Below, in pieces: positions 23,414 through 32,310 of a DNA stretch of 64,000 nt. Both the position numbers and the translations under genes were made by a program. The stretch comes from an uncultured bacterium (GTDB lineage: Bacteria > Actinomycetota > Coriobacteriia > Coriobacteriales > Coriobacteriaceae): positions 71,406 to 135,405 of the forward strand of contig CAJMMN010000005.1 of NCBI GenBank assembly GCA_905214525.1, given 5' to 3'. Each line of letters starts with the position of its first letter. The stretch's first letter is position 1. The notes below the pieces were generated by a model, which saw only the letters and a list, made by a program, of their open reading frames with translations, did no database searches and was not told the DNA's origin.

Positions 23414-25148
23414 TGAGTTCACCCTTCGACAATACACGCTTCCCCTACCCCAGCCTTTCGAGGCAAGTGAATCGCTGCAGGACTTTGGCACACCAAAGCC
23501 CGGATCCCACCATGACGAGAGTTGGCCCGTTCTCTATATTCTGACCAACAGCAAAAACAAAACAGCTTACATCGGCCAAACAACCAACTACCAGCGACGA
23601 ATGAAGCAACATGCCGCAAACGTGGACAAGGATTTCGATCGGACACTCCTGATCGACAACCCCACATTCAATCAATCAGCGACATTTGAATTTGAAAACA
23701 GACTCATCGAACTGTTCTGCGCCGACGAAAAATTCCAGGTAACCAATGCCAACAACGGCTATGCACAGTTCGATTATTTTGAGCGACCTCAGTATCGCCA
23801 GAAGTTCCGGACTCTATGGACGAAACTTCGCGAAGAAAACTATGCGATTCACCCTATCGAAGAGCTCGAGAATACCGACCTGTTCAAATTCTCTCCTTTC
23901 AAAACGCTCACGCCAGATCAATACGAAACGATTGAGGCGATTTACAAGCGTCTTGGGCAGGAACATGAGGACGTTATGCACGGTGCTCCCAAGAGAAAGC
24001 GCGTGACCGTCGTAAACGGCGCGCCGGGAACAGGCAAAACGATTCTCGCCATCAGTCTCATGTTCAAAATCAAAAATGAGCCCAACCTCTCCGACCTGCG
24101 GGTCGGCTTCGTGACACCCATGGAGTCCCTTAATAAGACGCTCAAAAAACTCACGCACTATCTTCCCGGGTTACAGCCTGTCGACATCCTGACCCCCAGT
24201 GACGTAACCAAGAAGGATCGGTATGACATCTTGCTTGTCGACGAGGCACACCGACTGGGCAATTACTTGACAGCCGGTGCCGGCATCGGAGCTTTTTACA
24301 ACACATGCGAGCGACTCAACTTGCCTCGTACGAGCAGCCAGGTAGACTGGATTTTCAAATGCTGCGACAAGGCTTACCTGTTCTACGACCCCAAACAGCA
24401 GGTCCGCGCATCTGGACTCAATCGAGACGGCCTTGAGCAGCGACTCAATCAGCTCGAAGAAGCGGGTATCGAAACTGAAGAATTCAACCTAAGCACGCAA
24501 ATGCGTGTACGCGGTGGCGACGAATACCTCGATTTTATCTACGACTTACTCGACAACAAGGCATACATGCATGCCGGCATGAAGTTCGAAGAACTCTTTT
24601 CATCGGAGCCTTACGATTCGCGGGCCGGGGATCCGAACAGTGATGTTCCCAGATACCAGTTTGGAATCATCGACCGATTTGAGGAATTCTGTTCCTTGCA
24701 GCAAGCCAAGGAAGAAGAAGTTGGTCTTTCCCGCATGATGGCAGGCTTTGCGTGGAAGTGGGAAACGAAGAAACACAAAGACGCGTTCGACATCGTCATT
24801 GAGGGCATCCCTAAACGTTGGAACTCAACTCAAAAGGATTGGGTTAACTCCGCCAACGCCGTCAACGAAGTCGGATGCATCCACACGGTGCAGGGCTACG
24901 ACCTCAATTACGGATTCGTCATTCTGGGACCAGACATTTACTACGACACCGATAAAGGAGCCGTCTGCGTTAACAAAGCGAACTTCAAAGATGCTGTCGC
25001 AAAGAAAAAAGCAAGCGACGATGACCTACGGAAGATCATCGTCAACGCCTACTATGTCCTCATGACGCGCGGCATGCTGGGAACGTATCTTTATGTATGC
25101 GACCCGGCGCTCAAGGAGTATTTGTCACGGTATATCCCGGTGATTTAG
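23406..25148 (+). CDS. GIY-YIG nuclease / DUF2075 ATPase fusion
   Basis: 580 aa. Residues about 42-110 form a GIY-YIG domain: VLYILTN, then TAYIGQT, an Arg at 64-65 and Glu at 96-98 as candidate catalytic residues. From about residue 195 a DUF2075 P-loop ATPase follows, related to superfamily 1 helicases: Walker A GAPGTGKT (205-212), Walker B LLVDEAH (DEAH 279-282) and late motifs HTVQGYDLNYGFVILG and LMTRGMLGTYLY. The architecture suggests ATP-driven DNA handling coupled to cleavage, as in defence systems. The start overlaps the MazG stop (ATGAGTAA). Lower GC than the housekeeping genes nearby suggests transfer. It converges on the NERD-helicase gene with a 98-base gap. Confidence 0.85.
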   Translation: MSNEFTLRQYTLPLPQPFEASESLQDFGTPKPGSHHDESWPVLYILTNSKNKTAYIGQTTNYQRRMKQHAANVDKDFDRTLLIDNPTFNQSATFEFENRLIELFCADEKFQVTNANNGYAQFDYFERPQYRQKFRTLWTKLREENYAIHPIEELENTDLFKFSPFKTLTPDQYETIEAIYKRLGQEHEDVMHGAPKRKRVTVVNGAPGTGKTILAISLMFKIKNEPNLSDLRVGFVTPMESLNKTLKKLTHYLPGLQPVDILTPSDVTKKDRYDILLVDEAHRLGNYLTAGAGIGAFYNTCERLNLPRTSSQVDWIFKCCDKAYLFYDPKQQVRASGLNRDGLEQRLNQLEEAGIETEEFNLSTQMRVRGGDEYLDFIYDLLDNKAYMHAGMKFEELFSSEPYDSRAGDPNSDVPRYQFGIIDRFEEFCSLQQAKEEEVGLSRMMAGFAWKWETKKHKDAFDIVIEGIPKRWNSTQKDWVNSANAVNEVGCIHTVQGYDLNYGFVILGPDIYYDTDKGAVCVNKANFKDAVAKKKASDDDLRKIIVNAYYVLMTRGMLGTYLYVCDPALKEYLSRYIPVI

Positions 25149-25246
25149 CTGCTACCCGCGCATGGCATGAATAGCAACGGAAGCAGCAGCGAAGCTCCTA
25201 GGAAACAATCTCGGATTCACAAAGGGCGGCGGGGCGCGCTGGCGCC

Positions 25247-26980
25247 CTATCCAACCAATACTGCCCCCAGAACATTTGCGAGCTTCTTGGCGGGGCGCCT
25301 ATTCGCTTTTTCGCCCATCGCCACGAGCGCGTGGTTGCAGGCGTCCTCATTCATGTCGCAAACAATTCTAAGCTCATGCCGCGCCCTTGACGCAGCCGTA
25401 TAAAACAAAGTCCCAGGCTCTGGCATGTAGCTCATGGACGGCTGTTCCCATAAGGCTTGATCAACATCAATCAAAATTACCGCAGCAGCCTCCATCCCCT
25501 TGAACTTCCTCACCGTATGGACGGGAATCTTCTGACCTTTCCACCTCTTTAAGCTCTGATCGCCAGTGAAACAGCCCGACAGCTTAGAATTTTCCAGTGT
25601 CTTGCATGTGATAATCACAATGTCATTAATACCGGCACTCTTGAGTAGAGTGATATGCTTATCCACATATGCCTCTTGCGCGGCGGCGTCACAATCAATC
25701 ATAAGCAATGGAGGCTTGCCGAGCTTAGCCATAACCTGTGTTCTAAAACCGTGCGCTTCACCAAGAGCGCTCAGGGAAGACTTCTCGATAGCCTCCGTAT
25801 TCCGGCAGTTTACATAAAGCGTTAGCTTGCAATCGGCATCCATAAGGAAGCTGGGCACAGTTGAGCCTTGGACAAACTGCCTTTTGTCGTAAAAGAGATA
25901 CATGCTGCTTTCCGGCTTTGAATCCACAATAGAACGTAGCGTTTCGAGCACCATCGCGTCCTCGATAGCCTTGAGGCCAAAATCTTGGCCTTCGTCTATT
26001 ACGATGTGCTGATAGGGAAACGAGTCAGGGTGCTCCATGAGCTCTTCGGTCAGGCTGGCATAGTTTGGCTCGAGAGAATTGCAGACCTTGCAGGCGTAGC
26101 CCGGAATTGTATAGACGTCGATTTCCGGAACATCCTTGCACCTTCTAGTAATCTCTTCCTTCAAAAGCGAATTAAAGCACAAAAAGAGAACCCTGCCCGT
26201 ACAGGCGGCCTGCCTAGCCCTCTCAATTGCTATGAGGGTTTTACCAGTTCCTGCCGCCCCATTAATTACCGCCGTCTTCTGATCCTTTATGAAATTCAAC
26301 ACACGAGCCTGCGAGTCCAGCAGCCTTGCGAACACGAAATCGTTATATCGATAGTCCACCGAATTCGTCGGGACGATATCGAACTCCGGCAAGAGCACTT
26401 TATGCAAGACCTCTTGAGCCTCGGTCTTGGAGAGTCTCGTCTCCCTTCCCCCGACTTCCATCCTCATGATGCGAACTATTTGAGTAGTTGGATCCCCAAG
26501 GTCTGTCTTGCACAGAGTAATATCACGAGAAGCTTCAGGAGAGTAGTCGATAAAACCCAGCTCGTGGGCGCCCAAGGACGGAAGCCAAACCGCGTGAGCA
26601 ACCTTGCACCTATTGCACAGTTCCCTCAACCCTACATCTTCAAATCGATTAATGAGCTTCCATTTGATACTATCCGCCTGCCGGTAAGGACCCCCGTGCC
26701 TTCTCATTGACACGCCGCTGCCGTATAGCCACTCGCCGTTTTCGCAGCGGATCTTTCCCGCCTTCGCCTCGATGACAAGGATACCGAGACTGCGATTAAA
26801 CACGACGAAATCGGCTTCCCTCTGCTCAATAGCGTTTCCATCCACAACATCCAACATCTTGTATGAATGGATAACCGTAAAATCATCGGGAAGCTTACTC
26901 AGAGCGTAATAAATCTCCCCCTCACGGCTTCGATCGTCGTATTCAGCCGGGCCAAGGCTCGGTATCATTCTTGCAGCCAT
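25247..26980 (-). CDS. NERD nuclease / superfamily 1 helicase fusion
   Basis: 577 aa. The N-terminal NERD domain carries a PD-(D/E)XK-type site: Asp57 (EADFVVF), Glu71-x-Lys73 (LVIEAKAGK). The C-terminal UvrD-like ATPase has Walker A GAAGTGKT (241-248), Walker B HIVIDEGQDF (DEGQD 329-333), motif V-like VRKFKGMEAAAVIL and motif VI-like FYTAASRARHEL. It begins 2 bases after the stop of the giant helicase gene, with GAGG inside that gene's end, so it is coupled to it. It is the third gene of a druH-druE-like operon; this partner is not part of the Druantia definition I know. A likely effector or DNA-processing subunit (inference). Confidence 0.85.
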   Translation of the reverse strand: MAARMIPSLGPAEYDDRSREGEIYYALSKLPDDFTVIHSYKMLDVVDGNAIEQREADFVVFNRSLGILVIEAKAGKIRCENGEWLYGSGVSMRRHGGPYRQADSIKWKLINRFEDVGLRELCNRCKVAHAVWLPSLGAHELGFIDYSPEASRDITLCKTDLGDPTTQIVRIMRMEVGGRETRLSKTEAQEVLHKVLLPEFDIVPTNSVDYRYNDFVFARLLDSQARVLNFIKDQKTAVINGAAGTGKTLIAIERARQAACTGRVLFLCFNSLLKEEITRRCKDVPEIDVYTIPGYACKVCNSLEPNYASLTEELMEHPDSFPYQHIVIDEGQDFGLKAIEDAMVLETLRSIVDSKPESSMYLFYDKRQFVQGSTVPSFLMDADCKLTLYVNCRNTEAIEKSSLSALGEAHGFRTQVMAKLGKPPLLMIDCDAAAQEAYVDKHITLLKSAGINDIVIITCKTLENSKLSGCFTGDQSLKRWKGQKIPVHTVRKFKGMEAAAVILIDVDQALWEQPSMSYMPEPGTLFYTAASRARHELRIVCDMNEDACNHALVAMGEKANRRPAKKLANVLGAVLVG

Positions 26981-26982
26981 GG

Positions 26983-29900
26983 CTATGCCTCTTTATCGAT
27001 CTCTCTCATCACATCTTCAGCGGAGCACTCGCCGACAACAAACAGACTCCAGCCTGACGCAAATCGCCAAGCGGAGCCGAAGGCATTGTCAAAATCGCCC
27101 GCCGCTTCCTCGTCAAGAAGAATGACCTTGGACTTGCGCCAAACAAGCGTGGCATAAGCGCTGCCGTCGCCAGCATCAGATAGCTCCACATCTATGCCCG
27201 GAGTCTCCCAGCGCAGATGCGAGTCGTAGCTCGTCATTTCACGAATCAACTCGATCCACTCCTCCGAAGAATCAGATCTGATTGACAGCTTCATCGCTTC
27301 GGCCAACGATAGTGCCTTGTTGTTTGCGCCATCATCAGAGGCATATAGCTCAAACCCAGCAACCGAGCCCGAGGCATCAGGCTCGCAATCGAGTTCTTTA
27401 TCCTCATCGGAATTGCCGGCAGAACAAACGGAAGGCGATACAGCAAGAAGAGTCCCCAAAATTCGCTTTGCAGCGCCTCGAGAAAGGTTCGCCTGCACAG
27501 CTTGGTTGTAATAATTTGCAATACAACCGTAGCAGCAAGTTTCTTCACCACATCCACAATGACCGTCTACGACCTTATATGCTTCTTCAATAAGCTGTGG
27601 GACTTCATCGCTGAGCTGACGCGCGTGACCCGCGCCTCCAGGCACATCGTCATAGATAAGCACCGAGAAACCGCCGGCGTCATTTTTATACGTAGTCCCC
27701 CCGAGTTCAGTCTCGGGAACCTCAAGGATTTTAGCCGCTGCGGTGAACAACGCCCACATCACAGCTTCCCAGTCGGCATCATCAAAGTGAACTGTAACGT
27801 TAAAATCAAATACGAGTTCAAGGACATCGCTCACGAAGGAAGTTCCCAAAGCGCTGTATCTTTTAATGGTAGGGGTAATTCCGCTTTTTTCGCACAAGTA
27901 ACTGTGCTTGATTCTCTCCCCACCAGCGGCGGCACGACTGCAGTAAGAGCAGACCCGAAAACCCTTAGAAGGACTGTTGGTCACACAAAGCTGACCATTT
28001 TCGGCATATTTGCTCCGAACCGCGCCACCAGGAAAACGATGCTCAGCGGACATCGTCTCGTTTGGCCAGTGTTGACTGAAATACACAGACGAATATCCTC
28101 TTAGACGTGGCTTTCTAATGCCAATGCCCTTTTCACTCTCTATGCCAACAAAACCATAAGATGGGACGAGCATTTTCTTTTCAAGAGCAAACTCAGTGTG
28201 ACAAACGGGACATTCGCCCTTATCGCTGTAGTTTTCGATAGGCCATACAAAGGCTTCGCATTTAGGGCACTTTCCGTACCTGCGTTCATCCAGTTCTTGC
28301 CCCCTCATCTTTCTAATGCCAACAGATTTCCAAAGCGTCTTACCAGCAACGATTTCTGCGCCGGGTGCATATTCCCTGATAGCTTGCCGCATCCCCCTAG
28401 AAAGAGAAAGCCTGTTCTCCGCCAATGACTTCTCAACAGGAGGAAGATGAAGTTCAACGAGATCGGTAGGGAATCCATACTTTGGCAAAATGCCGTTCTC
28501 AGCAAGGATTTCGATAGTTCTTTTATTCTCGAGAGACTCTCTGATTTTTTGCAACTTGTAGGCGCGACTATAATCGGTACCCTCACTCAGTTCGATACCT
28601 TCCTGAATGCGCTCAAAATCGCCATGTTTTAGGTTATGCGTGAGAAGCAGCCTACCGCAGACATTGGCTCCACGTTGATCGACAGGACCGACGAGTTTGT
28701 CCGTCCATTTCCATTGATCAACGCCAATTTCATCCGCCACAGTCAGTTCTTGCGGAATGATACAAGCGAGTTGTTTGTAAATGCTCTCCGGCCGTGACGC
28801 AAGATAATGGCGAAGATTACAGAGACCCTCTGGATCTTCTTCAGATAAGTCCATGAAGTCGTTGTACTTATGAGAATAGTCTTTGCCCAAACTCCGGCTC
28901 GCATAGCGGAAGAACTCGGACATAGCAACGGCAAAAACATGGCGTATCGCAATGGCATCGTTATCTAAATAGCACATCGGCACCCTCGTATTGCCGACAA
29001 TTATCTTTGCCGGATCCTCAAAGTATGCAATGTCGTGCGGTCGCAGGCGAGCAAACGTTATGGCATATCCGGGTTTACCCGCGCGGCGTCCAACGCGACC
29101 GGCTCGTTGCGTATAATTCGCGGTACTAGGTGGAACGTTTCTCATAAAAATGGCCCTCAAATCGCCAACGTCCACACCCAGCTCAAACGTGGTCGTGCAA
29201 CTCAAAACATTGACGTTGCCTTTGATAAATTCGTTCTGTATTTCTCTAGCCTTTTTGGATGACAGCTGGGCTGTATGTTCCTCAATGTCAAGAGGAAGAG
29301 CCTCGTCCTGATATACCATTTTATAAAAGCGATCCTTGTCCATCGCTTGGGCGAAGGTCATTTTCACCATCGTGCCGTCACACTTCGCAGTCATGCAGAC
29401 GCCATGCGTATCTAAGTGAGTTGCGCATCCGCATGCATCGCAGCGATAAACTACGTCATCGTCAGAATGCGGGTACATTGTCCATATGTCCCTATTGAGC
29501 CTAAAGTGCTCCTTCGAATCGATGAGGTAGCCTTCGCCCCTAAACAGCTTACAAGTCAGATACTCCCCCGTAAACTGAAACAGACTCTGCAATATCGAAC
29601 GCGAGTCTTCTCGAGACAACTCGATACCACATTCCCTTTTGCAATACTTGCGAATGAAGGCGCTGCGCTTGTTTTCGGTGCCCTTCGCAGAAGCTCCCGC
29701 AAACTGGACAATATCCCTCGCCCTGGAGCCACCGCTCTCAAGTACCACAAGGTTACCGCGCTTCTCATGGTTATTCCTAAGGTCAGGAACTCCTTCGGGG
29801 ACTTCAATAGCGTTTCTTTCGCGGAGCAACTCTAAACAGACCTTGGCAAACAGAATATAATCTTCGGGCGAAAGCCAGGTAGCCCCAGCTGCTTTGAGGT

Positions 29901-32298
29901 TATTAACTTGGTTCGCAACAAGCTTCTTCACCCCTGGATGGGAAAACCCTTCATTGAATTCGGTCGGTTCTATCCTTACAATGCCAAGGCCTTCAAGGCT
30001 GTTGCGCGAGTCCTCAGCCGCAAGCTCATCAAGGACCCAAGCCGTCGCCTTCCCCTTCCTATCAGAGCCCAAAACTCCCGGATAGCGTCTTCTTGCCACA
30101 CTTGTTATCCAATTGATAACCGAACTCGGTGAGCAACCCTCGTCATCACGAGACAGGGCCTCCACCGCTTCTCGAATTAGTTGGCGATGCGTGATACTTC
30201 CATAGGTCCTGTCCATTGCAGGTGCGAAAAAGGCAGCATCCTGGCGCTTATCCGAGAAGCAGATAACGCTTCCAGCCCTGCGCTCTTCGTCAAGGTCTGC
30301 AAACAAATCATCCTCGTCTTTTTCCTCTTCATCAAAAGGCGGGATGTCTCTGACCAGGTCATAGCAGACGACGCTACCCGCAGCTTCAGGCGAAACACGC
30401 ATCGGCTGAATTGCCACTGGAGACTGGTAGCCACAGTGTCGACAGCGCGCTTCCTCCTCATCCGCTTGCCTCTTTTCGTTTTCATTGAGTGCAACCGGGA
30501 TGCGTGAATCACCCTCATGCTCAAAACGATGCGCACCGCCTTCAGCTTCATGGTGAAGTGAGCCACATATCGGACACAGCCATTGAACCTTTTCGTCAGA
30601 ATCGCGCTCCGTCTCATCGGAAAGAAGTCGGTAGTAGGTTCTTGGAAGGAACTCATCGTCGGAATCCGTTCCCTCATGCCTGGGGTTTAGCCAAGCGGTC
30701 TTGGCTTCAGAGTCCGATTTTTCAACGCCTAAGATATAAGCCTGACCACAGTGGCGACAGACCGACACCTCATATACAGGAGTATCGTTTTCATCGTCAT
30801 AATGCTCCGCAATCGTTTTGTGAGGAGTCAGCTTACGTGTATGCAGATTTAAATAGATGCCCTCAGGAGCTCGTAAAAACGAATGGTACCGGCTCGTAAG
30901 AATGGGGACATCCCTGGAGCGCTGCGCAGAGGAAAGCACCTCGACCATAGCAGTAAGGATTTCCACACCCCTCTTATCTCCCGTGAGCCCTTCGATCTCA
31001 AGCTCCTCAATGGTGCCAAGATCAGTGAGGTCGAAAAGACGCTCGCAGCGTCTCACCAGTTTTGCCGCAGATGATTCACCTAAAAGAGCCTTTCCCAACC
31101 CCATTAGAGGGGACTCGCCGTCTAGTCTCGCTACAACCTCTTCAGGAGCTCCACCAGATGCGAGCGCGCTGCGAATGTCTTCTACGTTTGCGTTTTCGGG
31201 ATCGGATAGTTCCCTGCGAAGTTCCGTCCAAGTATCTAGAGAAAGCGCGCCCCATGGCTTTTCATCAAGGGCGTCTTGGGGCTGATCTTTCTCGCTCGTG
31301 ATGACGTCAAGATTTGCGGGATCACTTGAGAAAGGCTCACCAAAAAGATCCCGAGCAAATGTAGCCACCTTTGGCATATCTTCATCTGAGCCGATTGTTG
31401 CGGAAGTTGCATAACAATGAAGCTTGGGCAGCTCTCCCGTTTCTGATTCGATACGAGCCTTTACTCGACGCAACAAATACGCGATTTCGGTACCAAGCGC
31501 GCCTGAATAAACGTGCGCCTCATCGATGACAATATGTCGCCAGTTTGTGCCAAATGCCCCTCCGAACAACGGCGCGTCCTCCGGACGCAGGAGAAGATAC
31601 TCAAGCATGGAGTAATTTGTAAGCAAGATGTTGGGCGGGTTCTCACGTATTTTCTCACGGGAAATGATTTCGTTTGAAAGCCTGGTTTCATCTGGGTTTT
31701 CATCTTTCCACTTACGAAGAGCCTCGAACTCTTCCTTCTCAGTATCGCCGGTATAGCGCCCGAAGGTGATATCGGTCCCCTTCAGCAATCGGCGCAATCG
31801 TTTAAGCTGATCGTTTGCGAGAGCGTTCATCGGGTAAAGAATCATGGCGCGGACGCCAGCGGAGTGCCCGCTCTTTTCGAATTCTGTGAGAATATCATTC
31901 AGAATCGGAAGCAAGAAGCACTCAGTCTTGCCCGAACCCGTACCCGTAACGACGGCATAGTTTCGCCCCGCCACGCTCTTTTCGATAGCCTTAACTTGAT
32001 GCACGTATAAGGGACGATAGGGGTCAAAATTACGCGCCTCTCCGCCGCCTAAACTCATCATGCCCTTGCAGAGAAGCCCCTCATCCACCAAGTCGGCCAC
32101 AGTTTTATCCTTGCGGTACGGAGGCGCCGCCTCAAGAAACGGTCCCTTTGCAAGATATCCCGGCTCGCGAAGAATCGTCTCAAGCTGCTTCTGCAAATCC
32201 GCGTCATCAAAGTGAATAGTAGTGGCAATGTACTCGCGATAAGAGTCCTCCACTTTGCGCGCAGTCTCAATGGGGTTGAATTCTTTTACATCCGTCAT
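26983..32298 (-). CDS. Giant DEAH-box helicase with DUF1998, DruE-like (candidate Druantia component)
   Basis: 1771 aa, superfamily 2. Walker A VTGTGSGKTE (about 117-126), DEAH at 259-262, SAT at 299-301; C-terminal helicase motifs near residues 1033 (CTTTFELGVDVGDLRAI) and 1068 (QRAGRVGRR). The C terminus contains DUF1998, with a cysteine cluster CGCGEETCCYGC at about 1580-1595. At least four further zinc-knuckle pairs lie between (CRHCG, CPICG, CRHCG, CDACG...CMTAKC, CPKC...CPVC). A fused helicase-DUF1998 protein of 1800-2000 aa is the hallmark of Druantia DruE; DISARM keeps these on two proteins. AGGAG precedes the ATG, 12 bases after the previous stop. Confidence 0.75.
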   Translation of the reverse strand: MTDVKEFNPIETARKVEDSYREYIATTIHFDDADLQKQLETILREPGYLAKGPFLEAAPPYRKDKTVADLVDEGLLCKGMMSLGGGEARNFDPYRPLYVHQVKAIEKSVAGRNYAVVTGTGSGKTECFLLPILNDILTEFEKSGHSAGVRAMILYPMNALANDQLKRLRRLLKGTDITFGRYTGDTEKEEFEALRKWKDENPDETRLSNEIISREKIRENPPNILLTNYSMLEYLLLRPEDAPLFGGAFGTNWRHIVIDEAHVYSGALGTEIAYLLRRVKARIESETGELPKLHCYATSATIGSDEDMPKVATFARDLFGEPFSSDPANLDVITSEKDQPQDALDEKPWGALSLDTWTELRRELSDPENANVEDIRSALASGGAPEEVVARLDGESPLMGLGKALLGESSAAKLVRRCERLFDLTDLGTIEELEIEGLTGDKRGVEILTAMVEVLSSAQRSRDVPILTSRYHSFLRAPEGIYLNLHTRKLTPHKTIAEHYDDENDTPVYEVSVCRHCGQAYILGVEKSDSEAKTAWLNPRHEGTDSDDEFLPRTYYRLLSDETERDSDEKVQWLCPICGSLHHEAEGGAHRFEHEGDSRIPVALNENEKRQADEEEARCRHCGYQSPVAIQPMRVSPEAAGSVVCYDLVRDIPPFDEEEKDEDDLFADLDEERRAGSVICFSDKRQDAAFFAPAMDRTYGSITHRQLIREAVEALSRDDEGCSPSSVINWITSVARRRYPGVLGSDRKGKATAWVLDELAAEDSRNSLEGLGIVRIEPTEFNEGFSHPGVKKLVANQVNNLKAAGATWLSPEDYILFAKVCLELLRERNAIEVPEGVPDLRNNHEKRGNLVVLESGGSRARDIVQFAGASAKGTENKRSAFIRKYCKRECGIELSREDSRSILQSLFQFTGEYLTCKLFRGEGYLIDSKEHFRLNRDIWTMYPHSDDDVVYRCDACGCATHLDTHGVCMTAKCDGTMVKMTFAQAMDKDRFYKMVYQDEALPLDIEEHTAQLSSKKAREIQNEFIKGNVNVLSCTTTFELGVDVGDLRAIFMRNVPPSTANYTQRAGRVGRRAGKPGYAITFARLRPHDIAYFEDPAKIIVGNTRVPMCYLDNDAIAIRHVFAVAMSEFFRYASRSLGKDYSHKYNDFMDLSEEDPEGLCNLRHYLASRPESIYKQLACIIPQELTVADEIGVDQWKWTDKLVGPVDQRGANVCGRLLLTHNLKHGDFERIQEGIELSEGTDYSRAYKLQKIRESLENKRTIEILAENGILPKYGFPTDLVELHLPPVEKSLAENRLSLSRGMRQAIREYAPGAEIVAGKTLWKSVGIRKMRGQELDERRYGKCPKCEAFVWPIENYSDKGECPVCHTEFALEKKMLVPSYGFVGIESEKGIGIRKPRLRGYSSVYFSQHWPNETMSAEHRFPGGAVRSKYAENGQLCVTNSPSKGFRVCSYCSRAAAGGERIKHSYLCEKSGITPTIKRYSALGTSFVSDVLELVFDFNVTVHFDDADWEAVMWALFTAAAKILEVPETELGGTTYKNDAGGFSVLIYDDVPGGAGHARQLSDEVPQLIEEAYKVVDGHCGCGEETCCYGCIANYYNQAVQANLSRGAAKRILGTLLAVSPSVCSAGNSDEDKELDCEPDASGSVAGFELYASDDGANNKALSLAEAMKLSIRSDSSEEWIELIREMTSYDSHLRWETPGIDVELSDAGDGSAYATLVWRKSKVILLDEEAAGDFDNAFGSAWRFASGWSLFVVGECSAEDVMREIDKEA

Positions 32299-32310
32299 TA
32301 TTTGCTCCTG

